A stretch of DNA of 64,000 bases. Source: Balneolales bacterium (GTDB lineage Bacteria > Bacteroidota > Rhodothermia > Balneolales > Natronogracilivirgulaceae). The notes beneath the pieces are model-generated. The model searched no databases. It had not been told where the DNA came from and was given only the letters and a program-made list of their open reading frames with translations. Made by a program: the position numbers and the translations under genes. How positions within the stretch are numbered: position 1 is the first letter of the stretch; every line of letters begins with the position of its first letter. Shown here piece after piece: positions 28,897 through 37,599 of the stretch. The stretch covers positions 1-64,000 of the forward strand of contig SLKA01000030.1 of assembly GCA_007134845.1 (NCBI GenBank). Reading direction: 5' to 3'.

Positions 28897-29429
28897 TGAG
28901 CTTTCTTAAAGGAAAAAATGGAGAAATTGTACTTTTCCTGGTAAAGGCGCTTGCCGTTTACATTATCTGGTATGTCTTGTACCATGTATGGATTCTTCCT
29001 GACGGAAGGCTGGATTTGCTCGTTTCCCGTAATATTGTTTCTGTAACAGCTGCCATTTTGCAGGCAACAGGTTACGAGGTGTTTGCTTTTGACAGGGTTA
29101 TTGGCATCGGGCTGGCAAACGGGCTTGAAATTATTGACGGTTGTAATGGCATAGAGACCATCGGGCTATTTGTCGGTTTTGTGATCGCCTATCCTGGAAG
29201 TAATATGAGACGCTGGCTTTTTATACCAACGGGAATTCTGGTGATTTACCTTGTGAATGTACTTCGTATCTATCTTCTTGCAATAATTCAATACTACTGG
29301 TATGCCGGTTTTCAGGTCGTTCATGACTACACATTTAATTTGATTTTTTATATGGTGGTTTTTGTTCTGTGGGTGATATGGGCTCTCTACGGTCAGACAA
29401 AGCCGGAAATGTCACCAGCAGCCGAATGA
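28896..29429 (+). CDS. Exosortase/archaeosortase family protein
   Basis: A membrane transpeptidase-like protein predicted to cut and anchor proteins with a C-terminal PEP-CTERM-like signal. It has several membrane helices and the three family residues: Cys83 in IIDGCNGIETIGLF, Arg124 in YLVNVLRIYLL and His143 in FQVVHDYTFNLI. 177 residues is short but the core is complete. It lies between UpxY and a hydrophobic protein in a coupled operon. No canonical PEP-CTERM target is seen in the window, so the substrate is unknown. I cannot assign it to a numbered Xrt class. Confidence 0.85.
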   Translation: MSFLKGKNGEIVLFLVKALAVYIIWYVLYHVWILPDGRLDLLVSRNIVSVTAAILQATGYEVFAFDRVIGIGLANGLEIIDGCNGIETIGLFVGFVIAYPGSNMRRWLFIPTGILVIYLVNVLRIYLLAIIQYYWYAGFQVVHDYTFNLIFYMVVFVLWVIWALYGQTKPEMSPAAE

Positions 29430-29453
29430 AATCATCATGAGTCACCTCTTGCC

Positions 29454-29939
29454 ATGAGCCTGTTTTCCACAATCAGATCACGATATCACTGGCAATACCC
29501 TGTTATGGCAACAGCCCTGCTGCCCGGCTATTTTGTTCTATTCCAGCCACTGCGCGTCCTGATCAATAATAATGTCAAGGTACCTCTGCTGGAGATCTTT
29601 TTTCGTGACAACGCCATAACGGTGGTTGCAGATGCGGCCGGAACAGGGACGCTGCTGCAGGCAACGGGGCTCGATCTTGCTGTGGTCCTGGGTGTGCCCG
29701 GCGGCTCTGTATTTCTGGCGTTTGCATTTGTAATGCTACTATCGGCTGCTCCAAAGCGATTTTTCGCAATGCTGATCGCCCTTCACCTGGGAGCATATGT
29801 AGCAACCCTTATTTTTGTCCTGCTTGCCGGTTTTACAACAGTGCTCCTGCTGCACGCAGTGCCTCTGATCCAGTATTATGTTCTTCTTGCGGCATCATTT
29901 TCCATATTGTTCTTTTCCCTGCGCCAGGATCAATACTGA
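29454..29939 (+). CDS. Four-to-five-helix membrane protein behind the exosortase
   Basis: 161 residues, very hydrophobic, with helices at about 15-33, 70-95, 100-125 and 130-155. I do not recognise it. It follows the exosortase by 24 bp in the same direction, so it may be an accessory of that system. Its stop codon overlaps by 10 bp the 3' end of the convergent helix-hairpin-helix gene. Confidence 0.7.
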   Translation: MSLFSTIRSRYHWQYPVMATALLPGYFVLFQPLRVLINNNVKVPLLEIFFRDNAITVVADAAGTGTLLQATGLDLAVVLGVPGGSVFLAFAFVMLLSAAPKRFFAMLIALHLGAYVATLIFVLLAGFTTVLLLHAVPLIQYYVLLAASFSILFFSLRQDQY

Positions 29940-32056
29940 AAACGCAACTGGATTCCTGCATGAGATCGGACCGGACCTTGGGTTGCATCATGACCGGACC
30001 CCACCACGGGTCTGTCCGAATACATTGTATGTGCATATTTAGCTTCAATAAGCATCCGGCGGTGAGGACGAAATCGAATGACGACATAGGACTGCCGCCC
30101 GGTTCCATATGCCATTCGGGAACCCATGACATTGGTAAGATCGTATTCAAACAGATACAACCGCGATGAGAAATCATCGGTATCGAATATGGCCCAACCG
30201 AAATCTAAGCGCAGGGAGCGGGCTGGCTGAAAGCGAATGGTTTTACTGATGGCAAGGCCTGTTTTTTCAGGTAAATTGGTTCCGGTTGTTTCTATGACGT
30301 CATATTGTGACCGTATGAACAGGCGGCGGTGAATTTGCCAGTTCATCTGAAATCGCCCCGTAAAGCGACCGGAGACCCCGGTTATGCGTCTTGTTCGAAG
30401 AAAAGCATCGGAATTCTCCAGCTCTATGCCTCGCTCTTTGAAGCGCACTCGAATCTGATAATTCAGACCGGTGCGTTGACGAAATTGCAGATTAAGCATG
30501 GTCTCCCAGCCGGAGGAAGGTCTGGTATATCCACGCTTTGGTTCAGGAAAAATGAACCGGTCCAGAAAACCCTGAATGATCACTCGGGGGACCGGCCTCA
30601 GACGCAGGCCGAAATACCAACCCTTCTGGTTGACCGGTACACCGACACCTTCACCGAAACCACCGGCATATTCCGCCCAATATCCGGGTTGATATGACCG
30701 GGCGGAAAACACCCAGTCCATCTCCCCGGAAAACGAACCCATGATTCCAGCTATCCATGCGTTTTTTTTCTTGTGGGGTAACATATATGGTTGTGCTTTA
30801 TCCACTGAACTGCCGGTTCGCCACGCATATTCACCGAAAATCCTGACTGGACCCACAACAAATGCGCCATCCGTGCCCATTGCCCGATGGTCTGAACCCT
30901 GAAAACGCGAGGAAGCCGGATGTGGGACGACGGGCCTGTTGAGTGCGTATGATATCACGGAAATCCCCAGTGACAGTCGGTGATGAGTCAGGCTGATATT
31001 GCCGCCTTGAACGGATTCCAGGGTGTTTATACGCCGGGAAAGCTCACTTTCGGTGCGATGATAGGGGTTGGTGGATGGCGGACGTATGGTATCGCCGCTG
31101 ATTTCGACAGCGGATCTGCTCCGTCTTGAGTAGAAGGTCGATATGTTGATTTCTGCTCCGGTTTGCCGTAAGGCATATGGCAGTGGCAGCGATATTTCTG
31201 ATGCAGCACCACGGAAAAATCGTATTTGTCCGGATGACCTGTATGGCGTGATTCCATGTGAACGGCGATAGGGAGCGGTATGGGCTACAGCGCCTTTTCC
31301 AAAAGTTGCACTACTCCATACAACAAGGCCCTGGCCAAATCGAACAGCGTAATCGCCTATAATCAGGCGGTTCACCGGTCCTGCATCATTTATACCAAGG
31401 TGGGCTGAAGTGAAGTCAAATCCATGTGGTGACCGATAGGTTTCACCGGGCAGTTTCATCTGTGTGAGATTGACAGACAAGCGTGCTGATGTGATGGTCT
31501 GCCGGTGATAGAGACGGGCCGGGGATCCCGGATATTGCGATGGGGTGTCACCGCTGCCCTGATAGCCTGCAGCAGCAGGAAAGGACTGCTGAAAACGGAA
31601 AAACTGCTGCGCACCCAGGTTTTCCGACCAGCCTTTGCGCCGGCTGCTGTGATGCCGGGCTGTGACCCATGGCCTGATACGGTTTACGGTACCCTGTCCA
31701 ATACCAGGGACATTGACCAAATCCTCTACATTTGTGAATGCGCGGTCTGCCCGGTACGCAACGATGGCCTCAACCAGACGTTCTGATAATCCAGGTACCA
31801 GCAGCAGTTCATCCAGGGACGATCGGTTAAGGTCAACCGGGAACAGATCCAGCATTCCTTCGATATACGCTTCAAAGGCAGCTGCATCTTCAAAATCTTC
31901 AGGATCTGCTGATTCAATAAGGTACTCCGCCAGTTGTCCGGCACCAGGAGATATGGCATACCCGCTTTCGACATCCTGAGCATGGCCGGTATCAACCAAA
32001 CTACCGGCAAGCAGAATCAAAAGGCAGAACGTTTTTTTTATGATTGAAAGCAGCAT
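29930..32056 (-). CDS. Helix-hairpin-helix (ComEA-like) protein with outer-membrane barrel
   Basis: Signal peptide (residues 1-26), then a tandem helix-hairpin-helix region at about 72-128 (LLLVPGLSERLVEAIVAYR, EDLVNVPGIGQGTVNRI) like the DNA-binding ComEA fold. The remaining ~570 residues are alternating beta-strands with Arg/aromatic ends, closing in Phe-Gln-Tyr, as in an outer-membrane barrel. The order suggests a barrel whose periplasmic part could bind DNA or, more simply, use the HhH fold as a spacer. 708 aa. It follows the PorV-like protein gene by 39 bp in one operon. Confidence 0.8.
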   Translation of the reverse strand: MLLSIIKKTFCLLILLAGSLVDTGHAQDVESGYAISPGAGQLAEYLIESADPEDFEDAAAFEAYIEGMLDLFPVDLNRSSLDELLLVPGLSERLVEAIVAYRADRAFTNVEDLVNVPGIGQGTVNRIRPWVTARHHSSRRKGWSENLGAQQFFRFQQSFPAAAGYQGSGDTPSQYPGSPARLYHRQTITSARLSVNLTQMKLPGETYRSPHGFDFTSAHLGINDAGPVNRLIIGDYAVRFGQGLVVWSSATFGKGAVAHTAPYRRSHGITPYRSSGQIRFFRGAASEISLPLPYALRQTGAEINISTFYSRRSRSAVEISGDTIRPPSTNPYHRTESELSRRINTLESVQGGNISLTHHRLSLGISVISYALNRPVVPHPASSRFQGSDHRAMGTDGAFVVGPVRIFGEYAWRTGSSVDKAQPYMLPHKKKNAWIAGIMGSFSGEMDWVFSARSYQPGYWAEYAGGFGEGVGVPVNQKGWYFGLRLRPVPRVIIQGFLDRFIFPEPKRGYTRPSSGWETMLNLQFRQRTGLNYQIRVRFKERGIELENSDAFLRTRRITGVSGRFTGRFQMNWQIHRRLFIRSQYDVIETTGTNLPEKTGLAISKTIRFQPARSLRLDFGWAIFDTDDFSSRLYLFEYDLTNVMGSRMAYGTGRQSYVVIRFRPHRRMLIEAKYAHTMYSDRPVVGSGHDATQGPVRSHAGIQLRFQY

Positions 32057-32095
32057 TACATGGCAATTCCCGCATATTGTATGATGCGGCGAAGG

Positions 32096-33061
32096 TTAAA
32101 AATTCATTTGAAAATCGATGCCGGGACTCAGTCCCAGCACCTCGTGTTTCTGAACAGCCAGATTGCCGTGGAAGCGGGAGAAATGGAACCCGGTACCGGC
32201 TGACCAGGTAAATGGCCTGGAGGTCCAGCCGCCCCTTAAAAACAGGCCGCCGGTCAGTGCAGCTTCAGCACCTGTGCGTATCGATAACGGATGCAGCAGA
32301 TCCTTGACCACATCAGCCGTGATCAGAAGTCCGGATATCCCGTCCCATGAGAAACCACCCGACATTTCTGCTGGGTGAATATCAGTTTCCGTGCTAACGG
32401 ACCGGGTGTTCAGTAGATGGGATATTCGATAGCCGATCCGGAATGTCTCAGTGAGGCCGGCGATGATGCCCGCATCAAACACAGGAGAGCCGCGGGATCC
32501 GTATCCCTCAAACTTCAGGTGAACGTAGTTAGCCGTAAAACCGATACGAAAACGTTCGAACCGGGCAGCCAGGCCAATTCTGGCTTGCGTACGGCGATAA
32601 AGATCAAAGCCGTAGGTATGGAAGCCGGCTGCCATGACCGCTGGAAATCTGTCTGTACGTGCGAATCGCTGCAGCGGCACAGACAGTGTGGCTGCGTGAT
32701 CCTCAAGTTCACGCAGGCCGTAATATCGAATGGCAAAAAAACCGAGTGCGGCTTCATCGGTTTTCAGTGCGGCAGGATTGTGGAAAACAGCCCAGGTATC
32801 CGAGGGAAGTGCGCTGTGAGCCTGAGCCATTGCAACGGATCGGGCACCCATGGTCAGCTGGGCATGAGCATCACGACCCGGGCCGGAAATAAGGATCAGT
32901 CCGGAAATAAGGATCAATCTGGAAATCAGAGTCAATCCGGGAAACAAAGGTAATCCAGTAAACGGATTCCATCCGGGAAACAGAGTAATGAATCCGGAGA
33001 CAGGAGGTAATCCGGAAAACGGAACTATCGAGAGTATCCAGATAAAGGTACACCGGGCCAT
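32096..33061 (-). CDS. PorV/UPF0164-like outer-membrane protein with repeat-expanded leader
   Basis: The mature start LTMGARSVAMAQAHSALPSDTWAVFHNPAAL matches PorV/FadL-like barrels, where Gly-Ala-Arg-Ser and Asn-Pro-Ala are typical. Strand-like segments continue to the C-terminal Phe (IDFQMNF). The leader is unusual: about 65 residues built from six-residue units such as LILISG, encoded by 18-bp repeats at 32885-33031. It remains hydrophobic and ends DAHAQL, a good cleavage site. A shorter internal start within the repeats is possible, but no ATG exists there. Probably co-transcribed with the helix-hairpin-helix barrel. Confidence 0.75.
   Translation of the reverse strand: MARCTFIWILSIVPFSGLPPVSGFITLFPGWNPFTGLPLFPGLTLISRLILISGLILISGPGRDAHAQLTMGARSVAMAQAHSALPSDTWAVFHNPAALKTDEAALGFFAIRYYGLRELEDHAATLSVPLQRFARTDRFPAVMAAGFHTYGFDLYRRTQARIGLAARFERFRIGFTANYVHLKFEGYGSRGSPVFDAGIIAGLTETFRIGYRISHLLNTRSVSTETDIHPAEMSGGFSWDGISGLLITADVVKDLLHPLSIRTGAEAALTGGLFLRGGWTSRPFTWSAGTGFHFSRFHGNLAVQKHEVLGLSPGIDFQMNF
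32885..33031 (-). repeat. Eight 18-bp tandem repeats encoding a signal peptide
   Basis: On the forward strand units begin GGAAAT or GGGAAAC and end AATCC: 32885-32902, 32903-32920, 32921-32938, 32939-32956, 32957-32974, 32975-32995 (21 bp), 32996-33013, 33014-33031. The first two are nearly identical; later ones diverge. On the reverse strand they code hydrophobic hexapeptides (G-L-I-L-I-S). Confidence 0.9.
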
Positions 33062-33174
33062 TGTATTAGAAATTATGTGTTTTAATATGCTATTTTATCA
33101 GTCCGGGCGTTCATATATCAGACCACCCGGTCCCGGATTACTTACATGCGATATCACAAAACGCCGAATACTTT

Positions 33175-34068
33175 ATGCGTAGAATTACCGCCATTTTGAC
33201 GTTTCTTCTCCTTTTTGTGCCGTTTTCGGCATGGGGCAGCCAGGTTTTCGAAGTTTCGGTTGAGGTCAATACGGCCCAGATCAGCACCACTGATTATGAC
33301 TATATCGACCAGCTGGCTCCCATGATCAAGGAATATCTGGAGACCAACAGCTGGACTGACGATCGTTTTGAGGAAATTGAGCGTATCCGTGTAAATATTC
33401 AGGTGGTGATCAACTCTGTCGATGACCGGATGTTCACCACCACCATGCTTCTGTCTTCCGAGCGCCCGATTCACAACACACTGCAGGTTACACCGGTCCT
33501 TATCCTCACCGACAACAACTGGGTTTTTGAATTCGGCCCCAATCACAATCTTCTGTTCGACACCTATCAATACGATCCGATCGCTTCGGTGCTTGATTTT
33601 TACGCAAATCTCATCCTGGGATACGACTACGATACCTTTTCCGAGAAAGGCGGGGAGGAGTTTTTCCGCAACGCCCGGCGTCTTTCCGACATGGGTGAGG
33701 GATCAGGTGCCGGATGGTCCGGAACCGGCACTCGCAGAAGCCGGAGCGACCTCATTTCCCAGCTGCTCAATCCCGATTATGAGGATTTCCGCAAAGCGTT
33801 GTACCGGTATCACCGGCACGGACTCGATTTATTTACACAAGACCCGGACAAATCACGGGACAACATTCTGGAAGCATTCGATATGATCCATCAGTCACAG
33901 CGGCGAACCACTGCCCGCTACCCGTTTGATCTGCTGTTTTCAGCCAAACACCGGGAGTTCCGGGCCATATTCATGGATGCGGATACGGATCGACGGTTGG
34001 AAGCCTACAACAAGCTCATCACCATTGACGACAGCCGGATTTCAGAGTATGAGCGGTTGCAGCGTTGA
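33175..34068 (+). CDS. DUF4835 family exported protein
   Basis: A signal peptide (residues 1-20) is followed by FEVSVEVNTAQISTTDYDYI, then SERPIHNTLQVTPVL and YDPIASVLDFYANLILGYDYDTF, the conserved pattern of DUF4835, a Bacteroidota-specific periplasmic family. In many Bacteroidota it lies near coaBC and recN, which is not the case here. 297 aa. Function is not established. It is divergent from the PorV-like gene and convergent with the flippase-like gene, with a repeat-rich spacer behind it. Confidence 0.88.
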   Translation: MRRITAILTFLLLFVPFSAWGSQVFEVSVEVNTAQISTTDYDYIDQLAPMIKEYLETNSWTDDRFEEIERIRVNIQVVINSVDDRMFTTTMLLSSERPIHNTLQVTPVLILTDNNWVFEFGPNHNLLFDTYQYDPIASVLDFYANLILGYDYDTFSEKGGEEFFRNARRLSDMGEGSGAGWSGTGTRRSRSDLISQLLNPDYEDFRKALYRYHRHGLDLFTQDPDKSRDNILEAFDMIHQSQRRTTARYPFDLLFSAKHREFRAIFMDADTDRRLEAYNKLITIDDSRISEYERLQR

Positions 34069-34124
34069 CGCAGACGCAGCTAACCCTTCACTCGATTTTC
34101 CCCAACAAGCCATCATCCCTCTCT

Positions 34125-34204
34125 CATCATCCCTACCCATCATTCCTATCCATCATCCCTCTCGCATCATCCCTACCCATCATTCCTATCCATCATCCCT
34201 CTCG
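34125..34204. repeat. Perfect 40-bp tandem duplication in a pyrimidine-rich spacer
   Basis: Positions 34125-34164 and 34165-34204 are identical. A partial copy (CATCATCCCTCTCT) precedes them at 34111. The forward strand here is almost all C and T with scattered A. The perfect identity suggests a recent event. It is not a CRISPR: there are no spacers. Confidence 0.95.
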
Positions 34205-34242
34205 CATCTCCATCTCCCATCTCCCATCATCCCTTCTCCCTT

Positions 34243-34277
34243 CTCACCTCTCACCTCTCACCTCTCACCTCTCACCT
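34243..34277. repeat. Five copies of the heptamer CTCACCT
   Basis: Five perfect, contiguous copies run into the 3' end of the flippase-like gene. On the reverse strand they read TGAGAGG repeated, so each unit supplies a possible TGA; the gene's stop (34267-34265) is inside the array, and changes in copy number could move the C-terminus by a few residues. Confidence 0.95.
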
Positions 34278-35362
34278 CTCTTTTTTCCCCGACCAGTCTC
34301 TCCGGTTTGATCTGATGGGGATGAATCATACGCAGCTATCTGTTTCAGCCGCTTGCGGCGCTGACGGATTTCATGCACAGCCAGCATGATGGCCGCCAGC
34401 ATCAGCGGCATGATAAAATAGTACAGCCGGTAGACCAAAACAGCGCTGAGAATCTGTACTGGATCGATAAATGATCCCAGCATGAGTACGAGGATGGTTT
34501 CGATCACGCCAAGGCCACCCGGCACCTGACTGATAATCCCTCCAATGAACCCTATCATATAGATGGCAAGAAAAAAGGGATAGGTGAGTCCGTCGATCGG
34601 TGGCAGCAGCAGGTAGAGGACCATTGAGGACGCAATCAGGTCCAGCGAGGAGATGATGAGCTGTCCGCTCGCAATGGGCAGCGTTGGAAGGGAAAAGAGT
34701 TTTCCCCGGAAAGCTATGGTTGCACGAATATTGCGACACAGAACCAGATATGTGAGAGTCAGCAGGATGAAGACCCAGCCGAGAATCTGGATGTTGCTTG
34801 CGGGCCAGTCCATATCGTCTGGAACGGTAACCGTCGTGCCGGTAAAGACTACACCGCCAAGAGTCATGAAACCGAGCCAGAGTGTAACTGCACAGAAGCC
34901 GACCACTTTGGTGACGTTGAATCCACTGATGCCCATGGTCGTATAGATCCGGTAGCGAATGGTTCCACCGACCAGAAGCGATGGGGTGATGTTGTGACTG
35001 AAGGCGAATCCGAGGAATGAAGCTTTAGCGACTTTGCGCCAGGGGAGTCGGATACCGAAATTGATGAGTGCCAGCTTGTCGTAAAGTGTGAGGACAAGGT
35101 AGCTGACGACGGTTGCGGCCAGGGCCAGCAACAGCTGGTGAGTGGGGATGAGATTGACATGGCCGATGAAGGTGCTCCAGCTGAATTGCTGGATCTCGTT
35201 GCGCAAAACCATCAATGCCAGGAGGAACAAAGTGATTCCCACAAGCGGTAACAATATGCGCCGGGTGAGCAAGCGCCTTAAGAGCGGCTTTTTCTGACGG
35301 GATTGCTGCTGTTCGGACCGGTCGTCTCTTTTGGGAGTGTGATGTGTGGATGAGGAGCTCAA
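34265..35362 (-). CDS. Flippase-like LPG_synthase_TM / UPF0104 (YbhN) membrane protein
   Basis: 365 residues with about eight helices. The segment ASFLGFAFSHNITPSLLVGGTIRYRIYTTMG and QVPGGLGVIETILVLML are diagnostic for the lysylphosphatidylglycerol-synthase transmembrane family. Full MprF would add a soluble transferase domain, which is absent here, so lipid flipping or an unknown role is more likely than synthesis. The start is a TTG at 35362, since a stop lies in frame 27 bp upstream and no suitable ATG exists. The C-terminus ends in a basic Gly/Lys/Arg stretch at the heptamer array. Lies 21 bp after pcm. Confidence 0.85.
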   Translation of the reverse strand: MSSSSTHHTPKRDDRSEQQQSRQKKPLLRRLLTRRILLPLVGITLFLLALMVLRNEIQQFSWSTFIGHVNLIPTHQLLLALAATVVSYLVLTLYDKLALINFGIRLPWRKVAKASFLGFAFSHNITPSLLVGGTIRYRIYTTMGISGFNVTKVVGFCAVTLWLGFMTLGGVVFTGTTVTVPDDMDWPASNIQILGWVFILLTLTYLVLCRNIRATIAFRGKLFSLPTLPIASGQLIISSLDLIASSMVLYLLLPPIDGLTYPFFLAIYMIGFIGGIISQVPGGLGVIETILVLMLGSFIDPVQILSAVLVYRLYYFIMPLMLAAIMLAVHEIRQRRKRLKQIAAYDSSPSDQTGETGRGKKRGER

Positions 35363-35383
35363 ATCGGGGATATGCGAGAGTGG

Positions 35384-36055
35384 TTACTGGCTCCAGCCTT
35401 GCCGGCCGATGAGAGGAACAAACTTGAAAATGGAGAATTTTTCCTCCTCAAAATCATCTTCGCCTTCACCCCGCCGGGTAATGCGGTACATGACCTGCTT
35501 TACCTCATCGCCTACAGGCACAACCAGTCTTCCGCCAATGTCGAGCTGGGCCTTCAGGGTACCGGGTATCACCGGTGCGCCGGCGGTGACCACAATAGAC
35601 ATGTAAGGAGCGTAGGCGGTCCAGCCCATGGTGCCGTCGCCGCATTTGAGAGTCGGGCGGTAGCCGAGTTTCTGGAGGATTTCACGGGAGCGGTCGTAGA
35701 GCTGGGGGTGCCTTTCTATACTGAAAACCTTGGCGCCGAGTTCGCACAGAATGGCAGCCTGGTAGCCGGAACCGGTGCCGATTTCGAGCACTTTGTCGCC
35801 GGGCTCCACCTCCATCAGCTCGGTCTGTTTCGCAACGGTAAAGGGTTGTGATATGGTCTGTCCCATTTCGATGGGCAGGGCGGTATCCTCGTATGCGCGG
35901 TTGCTGAGAGCGGTATCCACAAAAAGATGACGGGGTACGGTTTCAAATGCCTTGAGCACCTTCTGGTCACGAATACCCCTGGAAGCAAGTTCCCCGACCA
36001 GCACCTTTCGCCGTTTGTTGAATACCCGTTCGTTTTGTGAGTAAGGATCCTGCAT
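35384..36055 (-). CDS. pcm: Protein-L-isoaspartate O-methyltransferase
   Basis: Repairs damaged aspartate residues by SAM-dependent methylation. The SAM motif is VLEIGTGSGYQAAIL, with the family signatures VPRHLFVD, QTISQPFTVAKQTELM and VTAGAPVIP. 223 aa, full length, no signal peptide. It precedes the flippase-like gene in the same direction. An Asp/Glu-rich insertion (RRGEGEDDFEEEKF) lies near the end. Confidence 0.95.
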   Translation of the reverse strand: MQDPYSQNERVFNKRRKVLVGELASRGIRDQKVLKAFETVPRHLFVDTALSNRAYEDTALPIEMGQTISQPFTVAKQTELMEVEPGDKVLEIGTGSGYQAAILCELGAKVFSIERHPQLYDRSREILQKLGYRPTLKCGDGTMGWTAYAPYMSIVVTAGAPVIPGTLKAQLDIGGRLVVPVGDEVKQVMYRITRRGEGEDDFEEEKFSIFKFVPLIGRQGWSQ

Positions 36056-36367
36056 GTTCTGGTATGCTATGTTGTTGCTGCAGCAGAGTCAGTTATCTGG
36101 GTGCGTGCCTGTCCGGCCGGGTCATACCCAATCCCACCCGGGATGCATATTTATCCGGGGTGAGATCATGCCCGGAATCATGGGATAAGACAGTGTTTTC
36201 ATATATCAGGAATATAGGCAGAACCGTAGGTGCTACCCAAATCAGATTCATGATCCCGGCTTGTGTTTTCCGGTCTGCATTTTCCGACCTGCGTATTCCT
36301 GCCTGTGGTTTTCGGTTTCCGGATGCCCGGTGATGCTCGCCGGGCAACTGATATCCGGCATCTTTCG
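36056..36367. other. Repeat-rich gap between galE and pcm
   Basis: No gene is seen. The gap contains an imperfect hairpin at 36132-36165 (13-bp arms with two mismatches, 8-nt loop) and four 14-bp repeat units at 36258-36313. Small open frames across it have biased, repetitive translations and are not credible genes. Confidence 0.65.
36258..36313. repeat. Four diverged 14-bp tandem units
   Basis: Units at 36258, 36272, 36286 and 36300 have the reverse-strand form CCGGAAAA-C-CAGG-like with 3-5 differences each. The CCGGAAA core resembles that of the 18-bp arrays at 32885 and 58273. Confidence 0.7.
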
Positions 36368-37447
36368 CTACTTGTACACGTTCCACATGCTATCCACAAG
36401 CTGCGTCAGGTCGGAGTGCCTGGCTTTCCAGCTTATGGTTTCGTGGGCCTGTCCGGATGTGGCCACGAGTTCGGCCGGATCTCCGGGACGGCGGCCGGTG
36501 ATGTCATGGGAAATAGGGCGTCCGCTGACCTTTTCTGCCTCCTTGATCACTTCCAGCACGGTGTATCCTTCGCCGGTGGCCAGATTCAGAGTGAGATCGC
36601 GGTTTTCCGATGCCAGGTATTCCATGGCCTTCACGTGCGCTGTTGCCAGGTCATTTACGTGGATATAGTCACGGATGCAGGTGCCGTCGCGAGTCGGGTA
36701 GTCGCTGCCGAAGACCTGCATTTTGGCGCGGGTGCCGGCGGCCACCTCCATCACGATGGGAAGCAGATTGGCCGGATTCTGTTCTTTTCCGGTGATGCGG
36801 CCCTGCACATCATAGCCCGCAGCGTTGAAATAGCGCAGGGCGGCGTAGCGCAGTCCCTTGAGCTGACTGTACCATGCCATGGTCTGCTCGATCACCAGCT
36901 TCGTGTAGCCGTAGTAATTGATGGGTTTCTGGGGATGATTTTCGTCGATCGGAAGGTATTCTGGACTCCCGTAGGTTGCAGCCGAGGAGGAAAAGACGAA
37001 GTTTTTTATGTCATGGCGCAACATCGCGTTGAGCAGATTTAAAGTGGCGATGATATTAGCCTGGGAATAGAGCCCGGGTTTTTCCATGGACTCACCCGCC
37101 GCCTTGAGTGCGGCGAAGTGGAAAACGGAGTCGAATTTTTCGGTGGAATGACTGTGGCTGTCGCCTCCAGCGACGCTACCTCCAGCAGTGCTACCACCAG
37201 CGACGCTGCTACTGTCGCCCTTGCTACTGGCCAGATCGCCATCATTGCCCTGACCATTGCCGAGAAGACGGTCGAGCAGATCGAGGTCTTGCATGTCGCC
37301 CTCAACCAGCGTGGCCCGTGCATCCACATTTTCACGCAGACCGGTTGCAAAATTATCGAGAATGGTGACCTGATGGCCGGCATCATTGAGTTCGTAGACG
37401 ATATGAGAGCCGATGTAGCCGGCTCCTCCGATGACAAGGATGTTCAT
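36368..37447 (-). CDS. galE: UDP-glucose 4-epimerase with a low-complexity loop insertion
   Basis: Interconverts UDP-glucose and UDP-galactose. The NAD-binding GGAGYIGSH (residues 7-15), FSSSAATYG with the catalytic Ser, and Tyr179-Lys183 in NYYGYTK are present; YFNAAGYDVQGRITG and YIHVNDLATAH are standard. 359 aa instead of about 330: residues 63-103 form a Gly/Ser/Asp-rich insertion (SVAGGSTAGGSVAGGDSHSH) just before FDSVFHFAALKA. It lies in a surface loop away from the active site, so activity should persist. Encoded partly by the 15-bp repeat at 37167-37211. Confidence 0.95.
   Translation of the reverse strand: MNILVIGGAGYIGSHIVYELNDAGHQVTILDNFATGLRENVDARATLVEGDMQDLDLLDRLLGNGQGNDGDLASSKGDSSSVAGGSTAGGSVAGGDSHSHSTEKFDSVFHFAALKAAGESMEKPGLYSQANIIATLNLLNAMLRHDIKNFVFSSSAATYGSPEYLPIDENHPQKPINYYGYTKLVIEQTMAWYSQLKGLRYAALRYFNAAGYDVQGRITGKEQNPANLLPIVMEVAAGTRAKMQVFGSDYPTRDGTCIRDYIHVNDLATAHVKAMEYLASENRDLTLNLATGEGYTVLEVIKEAEKVSGRPISHDITGRRPGDPAELVATSGQAHETISWKARHSDLTQLVDSMWNVYK
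37167..37211 (-). repeat. Three 15-bp tandem repeats in galE
   Basis: CCAGCGACGCTACCT, CCAGCAGTGCTACCA and CCAGCGACGCTGCTA (forward strand) are contiguous at 37167, 37182 and 37197. The period preserves the frame and codes G-G-S/T-A/V-like pentapeptides in the GalE insertion. Confidence 0.9.
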
Positions 37448-37599
37448 GGTTCTTTTTTATTTAAATGATGGAGACTGATAAGATTTTCAAATGCAATTCT
37501 CAGATACAACAGTACTGCTGAAAATAGAAAACATAATTTTAAAATGGTTGAGAAATGACCCAATTGTTTGAAATTTTATTTTCTGAATGCAACAGGAGA

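Noticed and set aside
34111-34204. Possible CRISPR array
   Set aside because: The repeats are contiguous with no unique spacers, and no cas genes are near.
36093-36386. Reverse open frame of 97 codons between galE and pcm
   Set aside because: Its translation follows the 14-bp repeat and overlaps the galE end; no ribosome site or family.
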